A stretch of DNA of 32,863 bases from contig JAIUMA010000037.1 of the NCBI GenBank assembly GCA_022565795.1, positions 1-32,863 of the forward strand, written 5' to 3'. This stretch comes from Balneolia bacterium. Lineage in GTDB: Bacteria > Bacteroidota > Rhodothermia > Balneolales > Cyclonatronaceae. How positions within the stretch are numbered: the stretch's first letter is position 1; each line of letters begins with the position of its first letter. Under the pieces are notes generated by a model. It was not told the DNA's origin, made no database searches, and worked only from the letters and a program-made list of their open reading frames with translations. The position numbers and the translations under genes are program-made. Below are positions 16,866 through 23,652 of this stretch, one piece after another.

Positions 16866-17283
16866 ATTCCATCACGTTAGTTACGGAAGCTATCATCTGC
16901 AGAAGCTGAGTGGCCCCGGATCCGTCCCGGTTTTCTTCGTAAACCGTTATGGTCGCAATTCTCCCGTTTTGCCCGCTGGCTACAGGCACTTCACCCGTGA
17001 GCTCCACGGTTGCGAAATAGGTTATCCCGATTTGTGATGTGAACTGAAGCCGGCTTTCCGGTTTTGTATGGTCGTTTAAGTGTCCAAAATCCTGATCCAG
17101 CTGATCGTACCGCATCGCGTAGGAATTGATTCTCTCACTCAGATCACGACCAAAATTGATGGCGTCTGACTGTACCTGTGCATCCACGCTTTGCTCTACC
17201 GACTGAATATACATGCTGTTGACACCAAGCGTAACCGATCCAAGAAGGATGATGGCACCCAGACTTAATAATACCTGTCCCAT
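16864..17283 (-). CDS. Pilin-like small anchored protein, class A (cassette 2)
   Basis: A 139-aa protein beginning MGQVLLSLGAIILLGSVTLG, a hydrophobic span at the very N-terminus, followed by a helical stalk (QSVEQSVDAQVQSDAINFGRDLSERINSYA) and a β-rich head (ITYFATVELTGEV..., IATITVYEE). MGQ plus a hydrophobic helix and a small head is a form seen in uncharacterised anchored proteins of Ignavibacteria and Rhodothermota (recalled, not searched). It is paralogous by eye to the 135-aa protein at 10309. The start is supported by AAAGGAG at 17293-17299. It lies between the class C gene (29-bp gap) and the class B gene (12-bp gap). A role in a pilus- or secretion-like filament is inferred. Confidence 0.73.
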   Translation of the reverse strand: MGQVLLSLGAIILLGSVTLGVNSMYIQSVEQSVDAQVQSDAINFGRDLSERINSYAMRYDQLDQDFGHLNDHTKPESRLQFTSQIGITYFATVELTGEVPVASGQNGRIATITVYEENRDGSGATQLLQMIASVTNVME

Positions 17284-17312
17284 TTATTTATACTCCTTTA
17301 ATGTCGGGGTGA

Positions 17313-18827
17313 TTAGTTCCAGAACGCTATGGTGAAGCGTCCGCTGTCGTCGTCTGAAGCCAGCTCGGGCAGAAAGTTTTCGAAGTCTCCGGAGTAATCA
17401 ATTTTAAAACCGCCGGATCCACTGAAAGACCTTGCCGCAATCGCTCCAAGTACCGTGCCGGAACCGCCCATGGTGACGTTAGCATGGGGTGCATAGATAA
17501 GTCTCGACTGATTTTGCGAACCGCCGTCAATCGTGATGTTCTCACCTCCTGATATGATGTTGCCTTTCAAACTGCCCGAATTTCCAAGCCGTAAGTCAGC
17601 ACTCTCTACATAGAGGTTCGCGTTTATCGGTATGTCGCCTCCGATGCTCAGCTCCTGGGATCCGCCGTAGGCCAAAAGAAGACTTTGCGGCATTCGGCTG
17701 TTTCCGCCCTGGTTTTCATTGTTGTTCATTGAGCTGCTGCCCGCAATCGTGAAGGTGTTGTCGATGATCAGCTGAAGATTTCCGCTGCCTTCAGAAATAA
17801 TATTTAAATGTCCCTGCGGCATGTTGAAATTGCTCACTCTCAGCACACGGTCCTGATCTCCAACGACGATATTTAATACCGTATCATTCGAAATGTTGAT
17901 GTTCTGGATATAAGCATCCCCCAGATTCCGAAGATCGATATTCTGGTTAGAAACTCCGCTCAGGTTTACATCAAGCAGGGTGTTGAGTCCTCCGGGAATT
18001 TCAGGGAATACGGGCATCGGTAATAGCTGTGGCGGTATTTCTGCATTCAGTGAGCCCTGATTTCCCTTAACGTGACCCGGATGCCAGAGGCTCATTTTAG
18101 GTGCAACGTTAGATGGATTTCCACCCGGTCCAACCAGCAGATTACCCATGATTTCGGCGCTCCAGTTTGTGTATTCCACTCCGCCGTCATTGGTTGCGTT
18201 TGTGTAGAGATCACCGTGAATCCGACCGCTTCCAATCGTTGCTGAAACGGTTCTTTCTCCGAATGTAATCAGTCCTAAATCCAGCAGGGGAGAGTTGCCG
18301 CTTAGTGCAGCCGTTGCGTTTCCGCGTATTTGGGCGTTGCCATCAACTGTAAGCTTGCCGCCGGAAAAAATATCGCCTTCAATAGATCCGCTGTTTATCG
18401 AAAGATAGTCTTCGGTGTAGAGAGCGAAGTCCATATCCGGCCAGTTGAATCCCGCAGCCGATGACCTCAGGCCGGCCGTGACCGTATACTCGGTACCGTC
18501 AAAACGCCCGGTTGACTCCACGATCATAAGGTCCCTTGCCGAATCATGCCTGATGTCTATGTTATAGTCACCCATCATATCCGGCCAGCTGCTGAACCCT
18601 GTTGATGATGAGCCGCCTGCAACAGGGATTTCAATGCTGCTCTCCCCATTGTTCAGATCTCTGATAACCGTCATGAGCGCACCCTGTGCAATGTTGTGCG
18701 CCTGATTAAATTCATACATTTCCACCACTCTCTCATTGCCTGAGAAAAATGTATTTCTCAGCAAAAATGAATAGGTGAACATTACTACGGACAAGCCGAG
18801 TACAAGAAGTATCGAGTATTTTCCCAT
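17313..18827 (-). CDS. PilX-like anchored β-helix protein, class C (cassette 2)
   Basis: A 504-aa protein. MGKYS precedes one span (about 5-24, LLVLGLSVVMFTYSFLL), then a PilX-like N-terminal region (EMYEFNQAHNIAQGALMTVIRDLNNGE) and a domain of about 380 residues. That domain is rich in Gly, Asn and Ser with bactofilin-like strand ladders: INSGSIEGDIFSGGKLTVDG, GDLYTNATNDGG, LRLGNSGSLKGNIISGGENI, ANVTMGGSGTVLGAIAAR. This points to a right-handed β-helix on the exported side. It ends GRFTIAFWN, the same (F/Y)T(I/V)A(F/Y)WN motif as the class C protein of cassette 1. It is first in its cassette, with an 8-bp dyad just upstream of the start. Length and the internal domain differ clearly from the 431-aa paralogue, so the two are not recent duplicates. 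Confidence 0.78.
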   Translation of the reverse strand: MGKYSILLVLGLSVVMFTYSFLLRNTFFSGNERVVEMYEFNQAHNIAQGALMTVIRDLNNGESSIEIPVAGGSSSTGFSSWPDMMGDYNIDIRHDSARDLMIVESTGRFDGTEYTVTAGLRSSAAGFNWPDMDFALYTEDYLSINSGSIEGDIFSGGKLTVDGNAQIRGNATAALSGNSPLLDLGLITFGERTVSATIGSGRIHGDLYTNATNDGGVEYTNWSAEIMGNLLVGPGGNPSNVAPKMSLWHPGHVKGNQGSLNAEIPPQLLPMPVFPEIPGGLNTLLDVNLSGVSNQNIDLRNLGDAYIQNINISNDTVLNIVVGDQDRVLRVSNFNMPQGHLNIISEGSGNLQLIIDNTFTIAGSSSMNNNENQGGNSRMPQSLLLAYGGSQELSIGGDIPINANLYVESADLRLGNSGSLKGNIISGGENITIDGGSQNQSRLIYAPHANVTMGGSGTVLGAIAARSFSGSGGFKIDYSGDFENFLPELASDDDSGRFTIAFWN

Positions 18828-18843
18828 GATTATGTTCGTTTTT

Positions 18844-18874
18844 AGCAGTTTTTTAACTTTAAAACTAAACTGCT
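18844..18874. promoter_or_regulatory. Dyad AGCAGTTT / AAACTGCT before cassette 2
   Basis: The perfect 8-bp arms (18844-18851, 18867-18874) enclose an AT-rich 15-bp spacer, ending 17 bp before the class C start at 18827. It may be an operator, or a leader hairpin affecting expression of the cassette. Confidence 0.4.
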
Positions 18875-18946
18875 GGTTTGATTGATTTAATGATCTTTCA
18901 AACCCATACGAATCTTCTCATGAGACGGATTACTTTTTCTCGATGG

Positions 18947-18989
18947 AAACTTCTGAAGAGTTTCGACTCTCATCAAAACCTACAGGAGT
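18947..18989. repeat. CTGAAG-core dispersed repeat, inverted pair (copy 2)
   Basis: AAACTTCTGAAGAGTTT (18947-18963) is itself nearly palindromic and runs on as CGACTCTCAT. It is followed by an imperfect inverted partner AAAACCTACAGGAGT (18975-18989; 11 of 15 positions). The segment at 18950-18967 matches the minus-strand copy at 3906-3889 at 16 of 18 positions. It lies immediately downstream of the threonine synthase stop, the same 3'-flank placement as copy 1. Confidence 0.6.
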
Positions 18990-18997
18990 CTGAATCG

Positions 18998-20161
18998 CTA
19001 CCGCTGAAATGCCTCCAGGTATTTGTATCCGCTGCCGGTGTTGAAAAGCACCACGCGCTCGTCGGATGCGATGTCGCCTTTTTCTTTTAGCTTGAGCATG
19101 GCAGCCAGCACGGCCCCGCCTTCAGGGGCAGGGAAGATGCCGGTAAGGCGGGCAATTTCGTTGCTGAAGTGCATCATTTCGTCGTCGGTTACGGCAATGG
19201 CGCTGCCGTTACTTTCGCGGATGGCGCGCAGCATCAGGAAGTCACCCACAGCGGCGGGAACCCGCAGGCCGGAAGCGCAGGTGTGGGCGCCGTTCCAGTA
19301 TTCTGCCTTTTCGGCTCCGGCTTCCCAGGCTTTAACAACCGGAGCGCAACCAGCAGCCTGAACGCTAATCATTCTAGGGCGCTCGCTTCCGATCCAGCCA
19401 AGCTGCTCCATTTCATCGAATGCCTTCCACATACCGATTAGTCCCGTACCGCCGCCGGTCGGGTAGAGGATGACCTCCGGCAGGGATCCGTCAAACTGCT
19501 CAAAAAGCTCGTAGCCCATCGTTTTCTTGCCTTCAAGCCGATAGGGCTCCTTCAGAGTCGATACATCGAACCAGCCGTTTTTCTCCTTCAGTTCGCCAAC
19601 GCGTTTTCCGCAGTCGCTTATTAATCCGTCGATCAAAACCACCTCAGCGCCGGCTGACTGACACTCAATCCTGAACGCAGCGGGGGTATCTTTTGGCATG
19701 AAAATATTAGCTTCCGCTCCGGCCAATGCTGCATAGGCCGCCAATGCACCACCGGCATTTCCTGCCGTTGGAATCGCAAACTTGGTTACGCCCCGCTCCA
19801 GCGCAGCATTCACGGCCGCTGACAATCCACGGGCTTTGAACGAGCCGGTCGGATTTACAGACTCATCCTTTATAAAAACATTTTCCATCCCATAAGCCTC
19901 TTTAAACCGCACGGCTTTCCTAAGCGGTGTTCCGCCCTCAGCCAGTGTCGTAAGCGTGTTCAGATCACGCTGAGGCATCATCTCGTGATAGCGCCACATA
20001 TCAGTACGTCTGCCTTTCAGGTTCACCGGCTTCAGCGTTTGAGCCGCCCGGTCCACATCATACCGAGCCAGCAAAGGAGCCCCGGCCTCGCTCAGATTAT
20101 GAACTTCAGAAGCATTATAGGTTTTACCCGTTTTAGAACATTCAAGATGAGACAGATACAT
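18998..20161 (-). CDS. thrC: Threonine synthase (PLP-dependent)
   Basis: A 387-aa fold-type II PLP enzyme that converts O-phosphohomoserine to threonine in the cytoplasm. The PLP-lysine is K109 in PTGSFKARG. The phosphate-binding loop appears as PTGGGTGLIGMW, and PTAGNAGGALAAYAALAG is the substrate-side Asn/Gly loop. The N-terminal 45 residues correspond to the zinc-ribbon extension of ThrC (LxCxxCGxxY ... LLxxYD), but only Cys8 remains (LECSKTGKTY), so metal binding is lost. Length fits class I short ThrC. No other threonine gene is adjacent; the aspartokinase and homoserine genes must lie elsewhere. A threonine/diaminopropionate-type lyase is a less likely alternative. Confidence 0.88.
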   Translation of the reverse strand: MYLSHLECSKTGKTYNASEVHNLSEAGAPLLARYDVDRAAQTLKPVNLKGRRTDMWRYHEMMPQRDLNTLTTLAEGGTPLRKAVRFKEAYGMENVFIKDESVNPTGSFKARGLSAAVNAALERGVTKFAIPTAGNAGGALAAYAALAGAEANIFMPKDTPAAFRIECQSAGAEVVLIDGLISDCGKRVGELKEKNGWFDVSTLKEPYRLEGKKTMGYELFEQFDGSLPEVILYPTGGGTGLIGMWKAFDEMEQLGWIGSERPRMISVQAAGCAPVVKAWEAGAEKAEYWNGAHTCASGLRVPAAVGDFLMLRAIRESNGSAIAVTDDEMMHFSNEIARLTGIFPAPEGGAVLAAMLKLKEKGDIASDERVVLFNTGSGYKYLEAFQR

Positions 20162-20214
20162 AAGCTAATTTTAAGTTTTGAATTTTAAATTTTAAATGAC
20201 AGGTTCTCCGTGAA

Positions 20215-20316
20215 AATCTGTGTAGAAATCTGTGCCAATCTGTGACCCTCCGGGTATTTATATAACTCTTGAGTGACACAGATTATCAGGGATTATAAAG
20301 GTGATTTTCACAGATT
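20215..20316. repeat. Cluster of AATCTGTG octamers (three direct, two inverted)
   Basis: Direct copies lie at 20215-20222, 20227-20234 and 20237-20244. Inverted CACAGATT copies lie at 20277-20284 and 20309-20316, the last running into the 3' end of the phosphatase-superfamily gene. The mixed orientation and uneven spacing allow a long foldback between thrC and the neighbouring gene. The likely nature is an intergenic palindromic repeat element that also acts as a 3' stabiliser. Confidence 0.55.
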
Positions 20317-21210
20317 TTGAACAGCCCTGATTATTCCCCCTGGTACATCCATGATGCTTTTTACGGCTGTAAAGTGATGCGCATCAGGGCCGATAGCGAC
20401 CAATGGTACCGGATTCCTGGTGTGCGATTTGGTGCTGAGATCTTCCATATTTCCGTGATCACTGCTCAGCACAAAGGTGTGCTCACCAAGATTCTCTAGC
20501 AGCGGCTCAAGCACCTGATCCAGTCTTCGGAGCACATCCTCCGCAAAATCGGCGTCCTGAGCGTGACCTGCCTTGTCGGTGAGATAGTACTCAATAAAGA
20601 CCACATCATGCTTTGCGGCAGCCTGAAGAAGAATTCCTGCTATATCTTGTCCATCACGTTTCGGTAAATCTATATGAAGCTGATTACGCCAGTAGTCACC
20701 AAAGAACTCTGCCGTGACGGCCCGCTCCTGAATCACGTCTTCGGTAGAGTAGAGCGTTTGTCCGCTGCTTTTTACCATGAGCGTGGAACAGCTCCATCTT
20801 CGGGTTTTATTCGCCCGTTCGAAAAAAACCGGCGGGTATGCATTCATAAACACCGGGTGATGGCCGGAAGCCTTCAGCTTGTGAAAGAAACTGTCCTTTT
20901 TGAGAAAAGGCTTATTGCCCGAGTGTGGAAATGGGCCAAAATGCTTTCCAATTTCTTTCGCGGCGTTAATGCCGGTAAACAGCGCGGTTTGCCCCGTTCC
21001 GCTTTGCGGCAGACCCTCTACATCAAGATTGGCATCAACGGGGAGCAGAACCCTCTCGGGTTGAGCAACAGGCTTCCATTCTGTAGTAAGCTGCTCACCG
21101 TTTACCAGATTTGAGATACCTTTCATTCCCCGCGTACGCGTTGAAAACGGGTTTAATTCTCCCGGGTCAGCAACACCAATGCCATCAACAAACATAAATA
21201 TGATGCTCAT
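20308..21210 (-). CDS. Alkaline-phosphatase-superfamily metalloenzyme (phosphoglycerate-mutase-like)
   Basis: A 300-aa protein with the whole metal-binding set of the superfamily: Asp9 in MFVDGIG, a nucleophile loop SGTGQTALFTG (Ser70/Thr72), D212-K-A-G-H216, D251-H252-G253-N254 and His263 in SHTRNPVP. The order and SSDHGN...SH(T)xNPVPL ending match cofactor-independent phosphoglycerate mutase and related metalloenzymes. It is much shorter than iPGM (about 510 aa) and lacks an inserted phosphotransferase domain of that size. It is probably a cytosolic phosphatase or mutase of unknown substrate. It ends inside the AATCTGTG repeat cluster and starts 49 bp after dtd on the same strand. Enzyme activity is likely; the specific reaction is unknown. 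Confidence 0.8.
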   Translation of the reverse strand: MSIIFMFVDGIGVADPGELNPFSTRTRGMKGISNLVNGEQLTTEWKPVAQPERVLLPVDANLDVEGLPQSGTGQTALFTGINAAKEIGKHFGPFPHSGNKPFLKKDSFFHKLKASGHHPVFMNAYPPVFFERANKTRRWSCSTLMVKSSGQTLYSTEDVIQERAVTAEFFGDYWRNQLHIDLPKRDGQDIAGILLQAAAKHDVVFIEYYLTDKAGHAQDADFAEDVLRRLDQVLEPLLENLGEHTFVLSSDHGNMEDLSTKSHTRNPVPLVAIGPDAHHFTAVKSIMDVPGGIIRAVQNL

Positions 21211-21259
21211 GAAGTCACCTCCGCCGCTGATTTGAATACGAATGCCATCACCCTGTACC

Positions 21260-21706
21260 TCATGGCTGTTTTTCTATAATGATGGTGACCGGACCGTCGT
21301 TTACCAGCGATACATCCATCATGGCAGCAAACACGCCGGTTTCAACGGATCCGCTGAATTTGGCTTTGGTGTAGCTGACAAACTCGTCGTAAAGCTGCTC
21401 AGCTTTTTCGGGCGGAGCTGACTCTATGAAGCTGGGTCGCGTACCTTTCCGTGCATCACCATATAGGGTGAACTGAGATATAAGAAGTAGACCGCCACCC
21501 ACATCGGTTACGGAACGATTCATTTTTCCGTCTTCGTCCTCAAAGATGCGCAGCTTCATCATTTTATCGGCTGCCCACTTTACAGTAGCGATATCATCAT
21601 CGCGATGAACAGCTGCCAGCACCACCAATCCCTTATCTATTGAACCGTTCGTTTTTCCGTCTATGGCTACCGATGCCGATGAAACACGCTGTACTACCAA
21701 TCGCAT
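21260..21706 (-). CDS. dtd: D-aminoacyl-tRNA deacylase
   Basis: A 148-aa DTD-fold enzyme that hydrolyses D-amino acids (and glycine mischarged on tRNA-Ala) from tRNA. It starts MRLVVQRVSSASV, the standard family start. It contains the SQFTLYGDARKGTRPSF active-site block (Ser77-Gln78-Phe79-Thr80) and the cross-subunit NDGPVT motif with Gly138-cis-Pro139. Length is typical (about 145-150 aa). It would act as a cytosolic homodimer. It is the first minus-strand gene to the left of the DnaA-box region, transcribed away from it. Confidence 0.96.
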   Translation of the reverse strand: MRLVVQRVSSASVAIDGKTNGSIDKGLVVLAAVHRDDDIATVKWAADKMMKLRIFEDEDGKMNRSVTDVGGGLLLISQFTLYGDARKGTRPSFIESAPPEKAEQLYDEFVSYTKAKFSGSVETGVFAAMMDVSLVNDGPVTIIIEKQP

Positions 21707-21720
21707 AAGGGATGTTTATT

Positions 21721-22017
21721 TGTGAATAAGAGTGTGGATAAAGGATATCATTTCTGTGGGAAAGTGAAAACCCGTGTTTTCCAAAATTAGTTATAAAAAG
21801 ATATCTACGGCCAATATGGCGTTATCCACCGCTTTTAAAAACTTTTGAGACCGTTTATACTTAGAAACATTTTTACTAACAGCGGGTGTGGACAAGCTGT
21901 ATAACTTGTGGAGAACTATGCTAAAAGAAGAAAAACCGAGTGTTTGAGTTATCAACATAGTTTTAAACATATCCACAGTTAGAATGTGAATTCATTAGAA
22001 TAACTTTTTTATACACA
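21721..22017. other. oriC: Candidate chromosomal replication origin (DnaA-box cluster)
   Basis: The gene-free stretch 21707-22169 (463 bp) is AT-rich and packed with DnaA-box-like 9-mers. The perfect box TGTGGATAA (TTATCCACA on the minus strand) is at 21733-21741. One-mismatch boxes are TGTGAATAA 21721-21729, TTATCCACC 21822-21830, TGTGGACAA 21887-21895, TGTGGAGAA 21907-21915, TTATCAACA 21949-21957, ATATCCACA 21969-21977 and TTATACACA 22009-22017. AT-rich segments (about 21784-21800, 21830-21880, 22000-22080) could serve as unwinding elements. Flanking genes run outward: dtd, the phosphatase homologue and thrC leftward; purM and two more rightward. oriC separated from dnaA is known in relatives. 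No GC-skew calculation was possible. Confidence 0.65.
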
Positions 22018-22169
22018 TTTCAACAGCCCCTACTACACCAACGAGTTTAAAAGTTTAAGTAAAAGTATAATAGTTATACCCTGTGGAAAGGTTTTCTTTT
22101 TTCAGGTTACGGTTTAGCCTGATGAATGCTAAATTATGCTCAACCAAAAAATCATGTATTCTCTCCCTT

Positions 22170-23177
22170 ATGAAACCTTCTATTAGCTATAAAGACAGCG
22201 GTGTTGACGTTAAAGCAGGCGAAAACCTGGTGAACTCCATAAAAGATATGGTTAAAGAAACCCATGGCGTTGAAGTTGTAAGCAATATCGGCGGGTTTGG
22301 TGGTTTGTTTCGCCCTGATTTCAGCACGTATAAAAAGCCTGTTCTTGTAAGCAGCGTAGACGGCGTTGGAACAAAACTGATTGTAGCTTTTAAAGCAGGG
22401 AAGTACGATACGGTTGGTCAGGATCTGGTAAACCACTGTGTTAACGATATTGCGGTTTGTGGTGCAGAACCCATGTTTTTCCTCGATTACTTTTCAACAG
22501 GAAAGCTCGATCAGGATATCGCTTTTGATGTAATCAAAGGCTTTGCCACCGCTTGTAAGGAAAACGGATGCGCATTAATTGGCGGTGAAACGGCCGAAAT
22601 GCCTGATATTTACAACGAAGGTGAATTTGATCTGGCCGGTACCATTGTCGGTATAGTAGATGAAGAGAAGCTCATTACCGGATCATCGATTAAAAAAGGT
22701 GATGTGCTCATGGGTCTACAAAGCAGCGGACTCCACACAAACGGCTATTCGTTAGCCAGAAAAGTGCTGTTCAGTGAATATTCCATTGACGACCAACCTG
22801 AGGGCATGGACCAGACCATTGGTGAAGCCCTGCTTGAAGTCCACCGATCCTATTTACCACACATCCGAAAGCTTAAAAACATAAATGGAGTGCGGGCATT
22901 TTCGCATATAACAGGGGGCGGCATCATAGGAAACACCAAGCGCGTAATTCCCGACGGGCTAAAAGCAGATGTAGACTGGAAAAGCTGGAAGCGTCCGGAG
23001 ATTTTCAACCTCATACAGAAAACCGGTAATGTGAAAGAAGAAGATATGCACGAAGCCTTCAACCTGGGTATTGGCCTGGTTGTTATTGTTTCTAAAGAAG
23101 CCGCAGATTCGGTAACTTCCGTCCTTAAGGAAATGCAGGAGCCGGCACACATCATTGGTGAAATAACCGGCGCATAA
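22170..23177 (+). CDS. purM: Phosphoribosylformylglycinamidine cyclo-ligase (AIR synthetase)
   Basis: A 335-aa enzyme for step 5 of de novo purine synthesis: ATP-dependent closure of FGAM to AIR. I start at ATG 22170 (MKPSISYKDSGVDVKAGE); the YxxSGVD(V)xAG start is the family hallmark. Upstream ATGs at 22083 and 22122 add a non-conserved, basic extension lying in the AT-rich origin region. Key motifs are IGGFGGLF, VSSVDGVGTKLIVA, NHCVNDIAVCGAEPMFFLDY, LIGGETAEMP, GLQSSGLHTNGYSLAR and HITGGGIIGN. Length is slightly below E. coli PurM (345 aa). It acts as a cytosolic dimer. No other pur gene is adjacent. The 62-bp gap to the next gene suggests possible cotranscription. Confidence 0.96.
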   Translation: MKPSISYKDSGVDVKAGENLVNSIKDMVKETHGVEVVSNIGGFGGLFRPDFSTYKKPVLVSSVDGVGTKLIVAFKAGKYDTVGQDLVNHCVNDIAVCGAEPMFFLDYFSTGKLDQDIAFDVIKGFATACKENGCALIGGETAEMPDIYNEGEFDLAGTIVGIVDEEKLITGSSIKKGDVLMGLQSSGLHTNGYSLARKVLFSEYSIDDQPEGMDQTIGEALLEVHRSYLPHIRKLKNINGVRAFSHITGGGIIGNTKRVIPDGLKADVDWKSWKRPEIFNLIQKTGNVKEEDMHEAFNLGIGLVVIVSKEAADSVTSVLKEMQEPAHIIGEITGA

Positions 23178-23239
23178 AGTTATTTAACAGCATTTTTTTA
23201 ATTTATTCGACTGATAAAACTTTTAAGTATACATCATTT

Positions 23240-23590
23240 ATGCCAGTAGTACACTTACTCGATATCGCCCACGGAAGAAGCGGCGATAAAGGAAACGGAA
23301 GCAATGTGGGAATTATCGCACGTCATCCTGATGTCTACCCTTTTTTAGTGAAGGAGCTCACATCTGAGCGTGTAAAAGAGCACATGAAGCACGTCTGCAA
23401 GGGTGATGTGGAGCGCTATGAAATGCCCAATATAGGTGCCCTGAATTTCATACTGAATGAAAGTCTTGGCGGCGGTGGAACCGTATCGCTTAAGCTTGAT
23501 GCCCAGGGGAAAACCCACGCGGCTCAGGTGCTTCGCATGAAGCTTGATGTTCCTCAGGAGCTGCTCGATGTAGTTTCTTCCGGGAATTAA
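23240..23590 (+). CDS. Stand-alone AtuA C-terminal-like domain protein
   Basis: A 116-aa protein matching only the C-terminal domain of AtuA-type proteins (the large subunit encoded beside acyclic-terpene/leucine carboxylase genes). Signature phrases are LLDIAHGRSGDKGNGSNVGIIAR at the N-terminus (with GDKGN the most conserved), RYEMPNIGALNFILNESLGGGG (about 59-80) and a closing LRMKLDVP. The N-terminal two-thirds of AtuA is absent, and there is no room for it upstream because purM ends 62 bp before. It is small, cytosolic, with no signal peptide. Stand-alone versions occur in Bacteroidota-like genomes (recalled). The biochemical role is unknown; the Gly-rich conserved loops suggest ligand binding. 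Confidence 0.8.
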   Translation: MPVVHLLDIAHGRSGDKGNGSNVGIIARHPDVYPFLVKELTSERVKEHMKHVCKGDVERYEMPNIGALNFILNESLGGGGTVSLKLDAQGKTHAAQVLRMKLDVPQELLDVVSSGN

Positions 23591-23652
23591 TGAACCTGCT
23601 TAAGCAAAACCTCTTCGCTTAATTCGATAAACCCAAAAGCAGCAAACAGAGC

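Noticed and set aside
20215-20316. CRISPR array
   Set aside because: Repeat units are only 8 bp, in both orientations and irregularly spaced, with no cas genes nearby.
21791-21976. A 61-aa minus-strand frame in the dtd-purM gap
   Set aside because: It lies across the DnaA-box cluster, is AT-driven in composition, and has no ribosome-binding site.
22083-22169. 29-residue N-terminal extension of PurM
   Set aside because: The family start YxxSGVDVxAG is at ATG 22170; the extension is basic, unconserved and lies in the candidate origin.
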